A stretch of DNA of 64,000 nt from contig NZ_CABHWW010000024.1 of assembly GCF_902170305.1 (NCBI RefSeq), positions 140,344 to 204,343 on the forward strand, in the 5' to 3' direction. The notes beneath the pieces are model-generated. The model searched no databases and had not been told where the DNA came from. It saw only the letters and a program-made list of their open reading frames with translations. Within the stretch, counting starts at the first letter, position 1, and each line of letters begins with the position of its first letter. This stretch comes from Yersinia alsatica (GTDB lineage Bacteria > Pseudomonadota > Gammaproteobacteria > Enterobacterales > Enterobacteriaceae). A program made the position numbers and the translations under genes. Below are positions 46,298 through 55,997 of this stretch, piece after piece.

Positions 46298-47691
46298 AAC
46301 AGATTCCAACCCTGACCATCAGCGAGATCCAACAGGCCCTAAATCGCGGCGAACTCTCTGCACAGGAAATTGCGCTACAAACACTCGATACCATCAGCGC
46401 AGCCAATCCTGCCATCAATGCCTATACCCAAGTCACCGCAGACCGCATGCTCAGCGAAGCTTATCGGCTCGATACTTTGCGCGCCAAAGGCCAAAGCTTA
46501 CCGGCACTGGCGGCCATCCCTTATGCCGTGAAAAATCTGTTTGATGTTGAGGGACAAACGACACTGGCCGGTGCCAGCCTGTTTTGCGAGCGGGCACCAG
46601 CCCAACAAGATGCGGCGGTTATTTCGCGTTTGGCCCGCCAAGGAGCGATGCTGTCCGGCATGTTGAATATGGATGCCTATGCCTATGGTTTTACTACCGA
46701 AAACAGCCACTATGGTGCCACTCGCAACCCTCGGGATCTCAGCCGCATCGCCGGTGGCTCCTCAGGAGGCTCGGCGGCAGCGGTTGCCGCAGGGCTAGTG
46801 AATTTTTCACTTGGCAGCGATACCAATGGCTCGATTCGGGTGCCAGCCTCATTGTGTGGCATTTTTGGGTTGAAACCGACCTTTGGCCGACTATCACGCA
46901 CGGGTACTCATCCATTTGTCGCCAGTTTGGACCATATCGGCCCGATGGCGCGCTGCACGCAAGATCTGGCGGCAGTCTATGATGCCATGCAAGGCACGGA
47001 TATAAATGACAGTTTTCAATCGGAGAAACCCGTTACGCCCTGTCTTAGCCAACTGCCACGCGGGCAACAAGGTTTGAGAAGTGCTGTTTTGGGGGGCTAT
47101 TTCCATCAATGGTGCGACGATGATGCTAAAGCTGCGCTACAAGCTGTAGCCAAAGGGTTAGAAGCCAGTGCTGAAATCGAGATGCCACAGAGTGATTTAG
47201 CTCGTTCAGCCGCATTCATTATCAGTGCTGCCGAGGGCGGAAATCAGTATCTACCGGCACTGAGAAAATCCCCTCAGCGCTTTGAACCACTATCCCGTGA
47301 GCGACTATTAGCGGGAGCCATGCTACCCGCAAGTTGGTATGTTCAAGCCCAGCGTTTTCGCCATCATTTCCGGCAAAAAATTCTGCCACTATTTGAGCAC
47401 TGGGATATCTTGCTGGCCCCCGCCACCCCTTGTAGCGCCACACTGATTGGTCAGGAAATCATGCATATTAATGGCAGCGACTTACCTATTCGCGCCAGTA
47501 TGGGGATGCTGACCCAACCTATTTCTTTCCTCGGCCTGCCCGTCGTCACCGTGCCCCTGAAAACCGCGGGTGGGTTGCCGATAGGCATTCAACTGATTGC
47601 AGCACCATGGCGAGAAGACCTCTGTTTACGGGCTGCTTATGCATTAGAACAACAAGGATTGGTTAGCGCGCCAGTCAGCTCCATCATCTAA
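46294..47691 (+). CDS. hpxY: HpxY, AtzE-like amidase of the amidase-signature family
   Basis: 465 aa. The Ser-cisSer-Lys triad region is visible: Lys in PYAVKNLFDVEG (about residue 82) and the serines in RIAGGSSGGSAAAVAAG (about 155-170). AtzE family amidases act on 1-carboxybiuret-type or related small amides. In the hpx setting the substrate is probably an amide or ureide from purine breakdown; not determined. Translation is coupled to hpxX. Confidence 0.83.
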   Translation: MKQIPTLTISEIQQALNRGELSAQEIALQTLDTISAANPAINAYTQVTADRMLSEAYRLDTLRAKGQSLPALAAIPYAVKNLFDVEGQTTLAGASLFCERAPAQQDAAVISRLARQGAMLSGMLNMDAYAYGFTTENSHYGATRNPRDLSRIAGGSSGGSAAAVAAGLVNFSLGSDTNGSIRVPASLCGIFGLKPTFGRLSRTGTHPFVASLDHIGPMARCTQDLAAVYDAMQGTDINDSFQSEKPVTPCLSQLPRGQQGLRSAVLGGYFHQWCDDDAKAALQAVAKGLEASAEIEMPQSDLARSAAFIISAAEGGNQYLPALRKSPQRFEPLSRERLLAGAMLPASWYVQAQRFRHHFRQKILPLFEHWDILLAPATPCSATLIGQEIMHINGSDLPIRASMGMLTQPISFLGLPVVTVPLKTAGGLPIGIQLIAAPWREDLCLRAAYALEQQGLVSAPVSSII

Positions 47692-47720
47692 TAAGAACTT
47701 TTTCCGATGAGAATAAGACA

Positions 47721-48107
47721 ATGAAAAATGAGTTTATTGATCGCCCGGCGATCCTTGCGCAAGTGAATGCGGCATTTTATCGCTATGAACAAGCATTGAT
47801 CAGTAACGATATTCCTGTTTTGGACGAACTGTTTTGGCACGACGACCGCACTGTGCGTTTTGGTGCTGGAGAGGATCTGTTTGGCATTGATGCCATCAGG
47901 GAATTTCGCCAAAAACGCCCTTCACAAAGTTTGGATCGCCGGTTAGAGAATACCGTAATCACCACTTTTGGTGAGGATATGGCAGTAGCCAGCACCGAGT
48001 TTTATCGCGAAGGCAGTTCACGGGTTGGCAGGCAAATGCAGACGTGGGTTAAGTTGCCCTGCGGCTGGCGGATTGTGGCAGCACATGTGAGTTTGATTTC
48101 AGAGTAG
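47721..48107 (+). CDS. hpxZ: HpxZ, AtzH-like (DUF3225, NTF2-fold) protein
   Basis: 128 aa with an NTF2-like pattern (VNAAFYRYEQALISNDIPVLDELFWHD, RFGAGEDLFGIDAIREFR). AtzH from the cyanuric acid pathway, of the same family, is an amidohydrolase-like protein for dicarboxyammonia decarboxylation according to recent work as I recall it; here the role is inferred from linkage to hpxX and hpxY. Last gene of the operon, 29 bp after hpxY. Confidence 0.75.
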   Translation: MKNEFIDRPAILAQVNAAFYRYEQALISNDIPVLDELFWHDDRTVRFGAGEDLFGIDAIREFRQKRPSQSLDRRLENTVITTFGEDMAVASTEFYREGSSRVGRQMQTWVKLPCGWRIVAAHVSLISE

Positions 48108-48176
48108 TTTTTTACCAAAGGGGCTTTTGGAATCAGGGAGTTGATTCAATTCTTATGTTCAGAATTTACTATCGGC

Positions 48177-48239
48177 TCGGGTTTCGGTTGAGATGGCGGG
48201 AAACAGATAACTGCCGAACGATTATCAACCGAAACCCGA
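48177..48239. repeat. Perfect 15-bp inverted repeat with 33-bp spacer
   Basis: TCGGGTTTCGGTTGA (48177-48191) and TCAACCGAAACCCGA (48225-48239) are perfect inverted copies, with extra matches just outside (CGG/CCG). No T tract follows, so it is not a usual terminator. It lies in the 221-bp gap between hpxZ and the MFS gene. Function unknown. Confidence 0.7.
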
Positions 48240-48328
48240 TCCGAAATTAATCACTTGAAAATTATCCATTGGTTTATCATTCCCATTTATCTAATACTGT
48301 CACACTTTTCAATTCAGAATAATTTCCC

Positions 48329-49531
48329 ATGACACAAAAAACCGAAATCCCCGGTTTAAGCCCAGCATTGATTGTATTGATGTCAGTCGCCACCGGACTG
48401 GCGGTTGCCAGCAACTATTATGCCCAGCCACTGCTGGAAACCATCGCCCAAGCTTTTAATCTTTCGGTCAATCAGGCCGGTTTTATCGTGACAGCAGCCC
48501 AGTTGGGCTACGCCGTCGGGTTGATGTTCCTGGTTCCACTAGGAGATATGTTTGAACGCCGCGGATTAATTGTCGGCATGACTCTGCTGGCTGCGGGCGG
48601 CATGTTGATTACCGCTTTGTCGCAAAACCTCACCATGATGATTGTCGGCACCGCCCTCACCGGCCTGTTCTCTGTCGTGGCGCAATTACTGGTGCCATTG
48701 GCGGCTACACTGGCTGCACCGGAAAAGCGCGGTAAAGTGGTCGGCATAATCATGAGCGGCCTGTTATTGGGCATCTTGCTGGCACGGACGGTGGCGGGGG
48801 CATTGGCATCCATTGGCGGCTGGCGCACCATCTATTGGGTCGCCAGCGTATTAATGATAATCATGGCTCTGACATTATGGCGCTATCTGCCGCGCTATAA
48901 GCAGCATACTGGCCTGAATTACGGCCAGTTGCTCAGCTCGATATTCTCTCTCTTTATCCGTACCCCAGTACTGCGCACCCGCGCCTTACTTGGCGCGCTA
49001 TCTTTCGCTAACTTCAGTGTGTTGTGGACCTCAATGGCCTTTTTGCTGGCCTCACCGCCGTATGGCTATTCAGAAGCGGCTATCGGGTTATTTGGTTTGG
49101 TCGGGGCTGCGGGAGCATTGATGGCGACCAAAGCAGGTCAGTTAGCCGATAAAGGTAAAGCACGCATTACCACCAGCGTCGGCTTGGTATTGCTGCTGCT
49201 GTCGTGGATACCCATCGCCTTGGGGCAACACTCAATTCTTGCGCTGATTATCGGGATAATTGTGTTGGACTTGGCGGTTCAAGGGGTTCATGTCACCAAT
49301 CAGAGCGTGATATACCGCATGATGCCGGAAGCCAGAAATCGGTTAACCGCAGGCTATATGACCAGCTACTTCATTGGTGGGGCTTTGGGTTCACTGATAT
49401 CAGCCGCAGCATATCAACATGCAGGCTGGTATGGCGTGGCAATCGCCGGCTTAGTGTTGTGTATCTTGAATATTACCACCTGGTTAGCGGGCAAACGATT
49501 TGATCCTCCCGCAAACCAGCCTGTCGAGTGA
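48329..49531 (+). CDS. MFS transporter, YgaY-like
   Basis: 400 aa with 12 predicted helices and the MFS motif LVPLGDMFERRGLIVG between helices 2 and 3. Gene order (followed by ygaZ, ygaH, mprA, emrA, emrB) equals the E. coli region where ygaY is a disrupted gene, so this is probably the intact counterpart. Sequence resembles sugar-efflux or arabinose-efflux type permeases, but substrate is unknown. A start at ATG 48329 has only a modest ribosome site. Confidence 0.75.
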   Translation: MTQKTEIPGLSPALIVLMSVATGLAVASNYYAQPLLETIAQAFNLSVNQAGFIVTAAQLGYAVGLMFLVPLGDMFERRGLIVGMTLLAAGGMLITALSQNLTMMIVGTALTGLFSVVAQLLVPLAATLAAPEKRGKVVGIIMSGLLLGILLARTVAGALASIGGWRTIYWVASVLMIIMALTLWRYLPRYKQHTGLNYGQLLSSIFSLFIRTPVLRTRALLGALSFANFSVLWTSMAFLLASPPYGYSEAAIGLFGLVGAAGALMATKAGQLADKGKARITTSVGLVLLLLSWIPIALGQHSILALIIGIIVLDLAVQGVHVTNQSVIYRMMPEARNRLTAGYMTSYFIGGALGSLISAAAYQHAGWYGVAIAGLVLCILNITTWLAGKRFDPPANQPVE

Positions 49532-49721
49532 TTTCTAACATACCCTGCCTCTTTTAAGATGCAGGGCTATTAGATATTTAGAAAGATATTACCCTAGGTT
49601 GTTAATTAGCTAACTACTAATCAATCTAGATATAAAATTGGGTTATAGGGTATTAAGACAATTACTACTCTGGTAATGTTACCTAACTTGTTATTTTACC
49701 CTGCAACCCAAAGCTGACTTT

Positions 49722-50495
49722 ATGCAAAGCCAAATCACCGACGCGCCTACGGCGACCAAGTCGACAGCCACCTTCGTAGAAGGCATAACTGATAGCCTGC
49801 CCATTGTTATTGGCTACTTGCCGGTGGCTTTTGCCTTTGGTTTAAGTTCGGTAAAACTTGGCTTCACTCCGCTGGAAGCGATTTTCTTCTCTTGCATTAT
49901 TTATGCTGGAGCCAGCCAATTCGTTATCACCGCCCTACTCAGCGCAGGGATGTCATTGTGGGTTTCCGCCCTGACGGTCATGGCGATGGATATCCGCCAT
50001 ATTTTGTACGGCCCCGCACTTAAGCACCGCATTCTGGCAAAGCTGTCCGGTAAAAAAACCGCGCTATGGGCCTTTGGCTTGACCGATGAAGTGTTTGCCG
50101 CCGCAACGACCAAGTTAATGAAAGACCAGCGCCGCTGGAGCGAGAACTGGATGCTCGGCATCGCGTTCACCTCTTGGCTATCTTGGGTGGTAGGTACCGC
50201 CATCGGCGCAATGTTTGGCAATGGCCCGCTGGAAAATTATCCCGCCATTGAAGCTTCCCTTTCCTTTATGCTGCCCGCGTTGTTCCTCAGCTTCCTATTA
50301 GCAGCATTTAAACGCCAATACAGCCTGACGGTTATCGCCTCACTGATGGGTGCTTTGCTCGGCGTACTGTTGTTCTCCATTCCGGTCGCTATCTTAGCTG
50401 GCATTGGAGGCGGGTGCCTGGCGGCGCTGCTCCAACCCGCACCAGAAGTGACTACAGAACCGAATGAGAATAATGAACAGGAGCAGACACCGTGA
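49722..50495 (+). CDS. ygaZ: Branched-chain amino acid exporter, AzlC-type subunit
   Basis: 257 aa membrane protein of the AzlC family ([42 protein letters not shown]). With YgaH it exports L-valine in E. coli and corresponds to BrnF of Corynebacterium. The charged C-terminus is longer than in E. coli (245 aa). It overlaps ygaH by 4 bp. Confidence 0.9.
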   Translation: MQSQITDAPTATKSTATFVEGITDSLPIVIGYLPVAFAFGLSSVKLGFTPLEAIFFSCIIYAGASQFVITALLSAGMSLWVSALTVMAMDIRHILYGPALKHRILAKLSGKKTALWAFGLTDEVFAAATTKLMKDQRRWSENWMLGIAFTSWLSWVVGTAIGAMFGNGPLENYPAIEASLSFMLPALFLSFLLAAFKRQYSLTVIASLMGALLGVLLFSIPVAILAGIGGGCLAALLQPAPEVTTEPNENNEQEQTP

Positions 50496-50833
50496 ATACT
50501 GATGTTCTGGTGATTGGTTTAGTGGTAGGAACCGTAAATTATCTGTTTCGTTATTTGCCGCTGCGGCTAGGGCCAGCACGTAAACAAGTAGGCCTGCAAC
50601 GGGGCAAAATGTCCCTGCTGCTAGACAGCATCGGTATCGCTTCTATTTGTGCCTTATTGGTGGTTTCCAGTACGCCGGAAATCATGCATAACCCACAGAA
50701 ATTAATTCCTACACTTATTGGTTTTTTGGTTATCTGTGGATGCTTTTATAAAACCAACAGCATTATCTTCGCCACCTTACTCGGCGCACTCAGCTACGGC
50801 CTGACATTCAAACTACTAATGATTTTGGCGTAA
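50492..50833 (+). CDS. ygaH: Branched-chain amino acid exporter, AzlD-type subunit
   Basis: 113 aa, four predicted membrane helices, with the AzlD-type N-terminus ([16 protein letters not shown]). The GTG start overlaps the ygaZ stop as GTGA and has AGGAG upstream. It forms the exporter with YgaZ. Confidence 0.9.
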   Translation: MNTDVLVIGLVVGTVNYLFRYLPLRLGPARKQVGLQRGKMSLLLDSIGIASICALLVVSSTPEIMHNPQKLIPTLIGFLVICGCFYKTNSIIFATLLGALSYGLTFKLLMILA

Positions 50834-51004
50834 CAATTTGCCTGAATCGTGAGCTAACACACAATATCCTTACATTTAGTGATACTAACTACTTACAAAC
50901 AGTGACTGAATAACACGAATTGCTAAATTTTTCTGTAATTATAACGTTTACATTATTAGTCACTATCGTTACTGTACCATTTGAAATTAATGAGGCTCCT
51001 TATA

Positions 51005-51517
51005 ATGGAAAGTTCGTTTAGTCCCATCGAACAGATGCTTAATTTTCGTGCAAAACGCCAGAAAGATTTCCCTTATCAGGAAATTCTGCTGACGCGCCTG
51101 TGTATGCATATGCACAGTAAGTTGCTAGAAAACCGCAACAAAATGCTGAAAGCGCAAGGGATTAACGAGACCCTGTTTATGGCATTAATTACGCTGGATG
51201 CGCAGGAAAGCCGGAGTATCCAACCGTCGGAATTAAGTGCTGCACTGGGTTCTTCGCGTACTAATGCTACGCGTATTGCTGACGAGCTGGAAAAGAAAGG
51301 CTGGATTGAACGCCGTGAAAGCCACAATGACCGCCGTTGCTTGCATTTGCATCTGACCGAGGCTGGCGTTGAGTTTTTAAATCAGCTGCTACCCCCACAA
51401 CATAAGTGTCTGCATTTTCTTTGGTCAACACTTGACGCCGACGAACAGCAACAGCTTGAAACGCTGACGCGTAAGTTATTGGCACGTTTGGACCAAATAG
51501 AAATACCGGAACAGTAA
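51005..51517 (+). CDS. mprA: MprA (EmrR), MarR-family repressor of the emr efflux operon
   Basis: 170 aa from ATG 51005 ([12 protein letters not shown]), the E. coli-type N-terminus. The winged helix has [29 protein letters not shown]. In E. coli it represses emrRAB and is released by uncouplers and other phenolic drugs. It is first in an operon with the outer-membrane lipoprotein and emrAB. Confidence 0.93.
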   Translation: MESSFSPIEQMLNFRAKRQKDFPYQEILLTRLCMHMHSKLLENRNKMLKAQGINETLFMALITLDAQESRSIQPSELSAALGSSRTNATRIADELEKKGWIERRESHNDRRCLHLHLTEAGVEFLNQLLPPQHKCLHFLWSTLDADEQQQLETLTRKLLARLDQIEIPEQ

Positions 51518-51562
51518 TTCCACTGTTTCTATCCAGATAAATAGCTGTCCAGGTAAATAACT

Positions 51563-53029
51563 ATGTCATCCCCACATAGCTGGAGACTCACGCCCTTGTC
51601 CGTCGTATTTTTACTGGCGGGCTGTGCCTCAAGCGATAATATTGCTCCTCAGTCTCAAATGCTGGATAACCAACAACTACAATTGGCACAACCCAAGGTC
51701 AGTTCGTTGGCGTTAAGTCCTCAGTGGTGGCGGGTACTGGAAGATCCCCAACTGGATGCTTTGATGTCGCAAAGTTTGCAAACATCACCGTCACTCAAGC
51801 AAGCAGCAGCGCGAGTGCGGGAAGCACAAAGTGTGATGGGCCAGGCCGATGCGGCTAATGGCCCTAATATTGATTTAGCCGCTAGCAGTACGCGGGAAAA
51901 AATCGCACAAAATACGCTGCAACCCTTCTTGCAGGCTTATCCAAGCAAACCGCTGTATGAGACCGCCAATACACTTGGCCTGAATCTCAGCTATGAGTTT
52001 GATTGGTGGGGCAAATACCGCAATCGGGTTAATGCCGCCAATGCGCAGGTTAATGCTGCCCGTGCAGAACAGCAGCAAGCCGCTCTGACGCTCACCAGCT
52101 CAGTCGCATCGGTCTATTATCAGTTACAGAGCAACTTCGCCCTGCAAGAGGTGTTGCAGCAGGAAGTCGATAACAACGAGCGTCTGGCTGAGTTGCGCAC
52201 CAAGCAATATCAGGCGGGCATCTATGGTATTGAAATTCCGCAACAAACACGGGCGCAAGCTGACACCGCCAAGCAACAGATTATCCAGTTGCAGTCGCAA
52301 GGTGAGCAGCTGAAACATCAGTTAGCCACCCTCACAGGCCAAGGCCCGAGCGGCACACAGAATATTCGCCCAGTGCCCTTGCCAGATATCTCGCGGCTGA
52401 CACCTAAAGGCGAACTGACCACCGATTTACTCGGTCAGCGCCCAGATATTACCGCCCAGCGCCAACTGGTTGAATCTTATGACCAGCGGGTTAAAGCAGC
52501 ACGTAAAGAGTTCTATCCAAGCTTATCGATTACCGGATTTGCCGGGTTCTCTACCACTAATTTCCAAGGCACTAACCCCAATCTGTTGGAAGCGGCCAGT
52601 CAGGCATGGAACTTCGCGCCTGCCATTTCGCTGCCTATTTTCCACGCAGGTGCGTTACGCAGCAAGTTAGGTGAAGAATCAGCACTTTATGATGAGGCGG
52701 TTGAATCTTACAACCAGACCATCCTTAATGCTGTGCAGGAAACGGCCGACGCCATCACCATCCAACAAAGTAACCAGCTTCAACTTCAACAGGCTGCATC
52801 CGCGTCACAAGCCATGCAGAAAGTTTATAACGTCGCTAGCGCCCGTTATAAGGCAGGGATTATTGGCCGTGATGAACTGTTGATTAGCCAGTCGCAATAT
52901 CTACAGCAGCAGCAATCAGAATTGAGTGCCAGCAACAATTTATTGCAGGCCAAGATTGGTTTGATCCGTTCACTCGGTGGTGGTTATCAAGCCCCGGTCA
53001 GTGACGGTTCACAAAATAAAACAATATAA
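51563..53029 (+). CDS. Outer-membrane efflux lipoprotein of the NodT/OprM type
   Basis: 488 aa TolC-superfamily channel lipoprotein: a signal sequence ends in the lipobox LLAGC (Cys21). Two OEP repeats are visible, and ALLGQRPDI-type motif appears as DLLGQRPDITAQRQLV (about 292-307). It would form the outer-membrane exit duct for the EmrAB pump, replacing or supplementing TolC; E. coli has no such gene here. It lies 45 bp after mprA and an ERIC element follows. Confidence 0.88.
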   Translation: MSSPHSWRLTPLSVVFLLAGCASSDNIAPQSQMLDNQQLQLAQPKVSSLALSPQWWRVLEDPQLDALMSQSLQTSPSLKQAAARVREAQSVMGQADAANGPNIDLAASSTREKIAQNTLQPFLQAYPSKPLYETANTLGLNLSYEFDWWGKYRNRVNAANAQVNAARAEQQQAALTLTSSVASVYYQLQSNFALQEVLQQEVDNNERLAELRTKQYQAGIYGIEIPQQTRAQADTAKQQIIQLQSQGEQLKHQLATLTGQGPSGTQNIRPVPLPDISRLTPKGELTTDLLGQRPDITAQRQLVESYDQRVKAARKEFYPSLSITGFAGFSTTNFQGTNPNLLEAASQAWNFAPAISLPIFHAGALRSKLGEESALYDEAVESYNQTILNAVQETADAITIQQSNQLQLQQAASASQAMQKVYNVASARYKAGIIGRDELLISQSQYLQQQQSELSASNNLLQAKIGLIRSLGGGYQAPVSDGSQNKTI

Positions 53030-53036
53030 AACAATA

Positions 53037-53165
<129 letters not shown>

Positions 53166-53181
53166 GAGCGTGGAGAACACC

Positions 53182-54354
53182 ATGAGTGCAAACGCGGAAG
53201 CTCAAATCCCGCAACAACCGCAGAACAAAAAGCAGCAACGTAAACGCGTGCTGCTGTTACTGACGGTTATTTTTATTATGATTGGGGTGGCCTACCTGAT
53301 TTATTGGTTCCTGGTACTGCGTCATCACCAAGAGACTGATAATGCTTATGTATCTGGTAATCAGGTGCAGATCATGTCTCAGGTGCCCGGCAGTGTTGTC
53401 AGTGTCAATTTTGAAAATACTGACTTTGTCAAAAGCGGTGATGTCCTACTGACTTTGGACCCAACCGATGCTGAACAAGCCTATGAGCAGGCAAAAACCG
53501 CGCTGGCTAACAGCGTGCGTCAAACCCACCAGCTCATGATTAACAGCAAGCAGTATCAGGCTAATATTGCCCTGAAAAAAACGGAGCTGAGCAAAGCGCA
53601 AAATGACCTGAAACGCCGTGTGGTTCTGGGTTCGGTTGATGCGATTGGCCGTGAAGAACTGCAACATGCCCGCGATGCCGTAGAGTCAGCTCAAGCATCA
53701 TTGGATGTGGCGATTGCACAATACAATGCCAATCAGGCGCTGGTACTTAATACCCCGCTGGAGAAGCAACCGGCGGTCGAACAAGCGGCTGCTAAGCTGC
53801 GTGATGCCTGGTTATCACTGCAACGTACCAAAGTTGTCAGCCCAATCACCGGTTTTGTTTCACGCCGTAGTGTGCAAGTGGGTGCTGAAATCGCTAATGG
53901 TGCGCCGCTCATGGCTGTTATTCCGGCTAATGAGATGTGGATTGACGCTAACTTTAAAGAAACACAGTTAGCCAATATGCGCATTGGCCAATCGGCCACT
54001 GTGGTGACAGATTTCTATGGCGATGATGTTGTTTATCAAGGGAAAGTCGTCGGTCTGGATATGGGGACCGGCAGTGCCTTCTCACTGCTACCGGCGCAAA
54101 ACGCCACCGGCAACTGGATCAAAGTGGTTCAGCGCCTGCCAGTCCGTATTGCGATAGAGCCAAAACAGCTGGCTGAGCATCCGCTGCGAATTGGCCTCTC
54201 TTCCACCGTAAGAGTGGATACCGCCAATACTGATGGTCTGGTGTTAGCGCAAACTGTGCGTAAAGATCCGGCATTTGTCACCGATGCTCTGTCAATCGAC
54301 TTAGCGCCAGTGAACCAAATGATTAGCGATATTGTTCATGCGAATGCAGGTTAA
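53182..54354 (+). CDS. emrA: EmrA, periplasmic adaptor of the EmrAB multidrug efflux pump
   Basis: 390 aa from ATG 53182 (MSANAEAQIPQQP) with GGAGA upstream. One membrane helix (about residues 25-46) is followed by the HlyD-type adaptor: DNAYVSGNQVQIMSQVPGSV, a long coiled coil (about 95-205), the second lipoyl half and a beta-barrel. It joins EmrB in the inner membrane to an outer-membrane channel. A degenerate 22-bp tandem duplication covers its last codons and stop. Confidence 0.94.
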   Translation: MSANAEAQIPQQPQNKKQQRKRVLLLLTVIFIMIGVAYLIYWFLVLRHHQETDNAYVSGNQVQIMSQVPGSVVSVNFENTDFVKSGDVLLTLDPTDAEQAYEQAKTALANSVRQTHQLMINSKQYQANIALKKTELSKAQNDLKRRVVLGSVDAIGREELQHARDAVESAQASLDVAIAQYNANQALVLNTPLEKQPAVEQAAAKLRDAWLSLQRTKVVSPITGFVSRRSVQVGAEIANGAPLMAVIPANEMWIDANFKETQLANMRIGQSATVVTDFYGDDVVYQGKVVGLDMGTGSAFSLLPAQNATGNWIKVVQRLPVRIAIEPKQLAEHPLRIGLSSTVRVDTANTDGLVLAQTVRKDPAFVTDALSIDLAPVNQMISDIVHANAG

Positions 54355-54376
54355 TGTTCATGCAAACGCGGGTTAA
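54333..54376. repeat. Tandem 22-bp duplication over the emrA stop
   Basis: Two adjacent 22-bp copies (54333-54354 and 54355-54376) differ at three positions. Each ends in GGTTAA, so the HANAG-stop ending of emrA is repeated just past the real stop. Confidence 0.85.
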
Positions 54377-54393
54377 GCGCGCCGGAGGCCACT

Positions 54394-55929
54394 GTGGCAC
54401 AAAAACCGCTTGAAGGTGCCCAACTCGCCTGGATGACTATCGCGCTATCATTAGCGACTTTCATGCAGGTGCTGGACTCCACCATTGCTAACGTGGCTAT
54501 TCCGACCATTGCCGGTGATCTGGGTTCGTCCAACTCACAGGGCACATGGGTTATCACCTCGTTTGGTGTGGCTAATGCGATCTCCATCCCTATCACCGGC
54601 TGGCTGGCAAAACGTGTCGGTGAAGTTCGATTATTTCTGTGGGCAATAGGTTTATTTGCGCTGGCCTCATGGCTGTGCGGCATTTCAAACAGCCTGGGGA
54701 TGCTTATCTTCTTCCGGGTGATTCAAGGGCTGGTTGCCGGGCCATTGATTCCATTGTCACAAAGCCTGCTACTGAATAACTACCCCCCGGCGAAGCGAAG
54801 TATGGCCCTGGCATTGTGGTCGATGACAATTGTTGTCGCCCCAATCTTTGGGCCGATCCTCGGCGGTTATATCAGTGACAACTATCACTGGGGCTGGATC
54901 TTCTTTATCAACATCCCGATTGGGATAGTGGTTATTTTAATTGCGGGCAGCACCCTGAAAGGGCGAGAGACTAAAACTGAGATCAGGCCAATTGATACGG
55001 TGGGATTAGTATTATTGGTCGTCGGTATCGGTGCCTTGCAAATCATGCTCGACCAAGGTAAGGAGCTGGATTGGTTTAACTCGACCGAGATTATCGTCCT
55101 GACGGTAGTTGCCGTGATTGCCATTACCTTCCTGATAGTGTGGGAGCTAACCGACGACCATCCGGTGATCGATTTGTCATTATTCAAATCGAGAAACTTT
55201 ACCATTGGTTGTTTGTGTATCAGCCTGGCCTATATGTTGTACTTTGGCGCGATTGTTTTGCTGCCTCAGCTACTTCAGGAGGTCTATGGCTATACCGCCA
55301 CTTGGGCCGGTTTGGCATCAGCGCCAGTGGGGATCTTACCGGTATTGCTGTCACCGATAATTGGTCGCTTCTCTCATCGAATCGATATGCGGCAGTTAGT
55401 CACATTCAGCTTCATTATGTATGCGGTTTGTTTCTACTGGCGGGCATATACATTCGAACCGGGAATGGATTTTGGTGCTTCGGCGTGGCCACAGTTTGTG
55501 CAAGGCTTTGCGATTGCCTGCTTCTTTATGCCACTGACCGCAATTACCTTATCCGGCTTACCGCCGGAGCGCATGGCCGCAGCATCCAGTTTATCTAACT
55601 TCCTGCGAACACTGGCCGGTTCGATTGGTACCTCAATCACCACCACGCTGTGGACGCAAAGAGAGTCTATGCACCATTCGCAACTGACGGAGTTTGTTAA
55701 TCCGTTCAATCCGAATGCGACACAGATGTATCAGGATTTGGAAAAATTGGGGCTGAATCAGCAACAGGCTTCGGCTTATCTGGCGCGGGAAATTACCAAT
55801 CAGGGGCTGATTATCTCGGCTAATGAAATCTTCTGGCTCTCGGCGGGTGTCTTCCTGCTGCTGCTGGCGTTAGTCTGGTTTGCTAAACCTCCGTTTACGT
55901 CCGGTGGCGGAGGCGGTGGCGCGCACTAA
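54394..55929 (+). CDS. emrB: EmrB, MFS-type inner-membrane multidrug exporter
   Basis: 511 aa, 14 predicted helices, DHA2 family proton-drug antiporter. LATFMQVLDSTIANVAIPTIAGDLG is motif D1-like and the C-terminus has a Gly-rich tail like E. coli EmrB, which it matches along its length. GTG start at 54394 with GGAGG upstream, 39 bp after emrA. With EmrA and the outer-membrane lipoprotein it would export hydrophobic uncouplers and drugs. Confidence 0.95.
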   Translation: MAQKPLEGAQLAWMTIALSLATFMQVLDSTIANVAIPTIAGDLGSSNSQGTWVITSFGVANAISIPITGWLAKRVGEVRLFLWAIGLFALASWLCGISNSLGMLIFFRVIQGLVAGPLIPLSQSLLLNNYPPAKRSMALALWSMTIVVAPIFGPILGGYISDNYHWGWIFFINIPIGIVVILIAGSTLKGRETKTEIRPIDTVGLVLLVVGIGALQIMLDQGKELDWFNSTEIIVLTVVAVIAITFLIVWELTDDHPVIDLSLFKSRNFTIGCLCISLAYMLYFGAIVLLPQLLQEVYGYTATWAGLASAPVGILPVLLSPIIGRFSHRIDMRQLVTFSFIMYAVCFYWRAYTFEPGMDFGASAWPQFVQGFAIACFFMPLTAITLSGLPPERMAAASSLSNFLRTLAGSIGTSITTTLWTQRESMHHSQLTEFVNPFNPNATQMYQDLEKLGLNQQQASAYLAREITNQGLIISANEIFWLSAGVFLLLLALVWFAKPPFTSGGGGGGAH

Positions 55930-55950
55930 ATCAATCAAGATTTAACATAA

Positions 55951-55988
55951 AAAAACGGGCGCTGACTAATCATCAGCGCCCGTTTTTT
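55951..55988 (+). terminator. Rho-independent terminator of the emr operon
   Basis: AACGGGCGCTGA pairs with TCAGCGCCCGTT across a 7-nt loop, followed by a run of T. The stem has at least 12 pairs. Confidence 0.92.
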
Positions 55989-55997
55989 ATACTGAGC

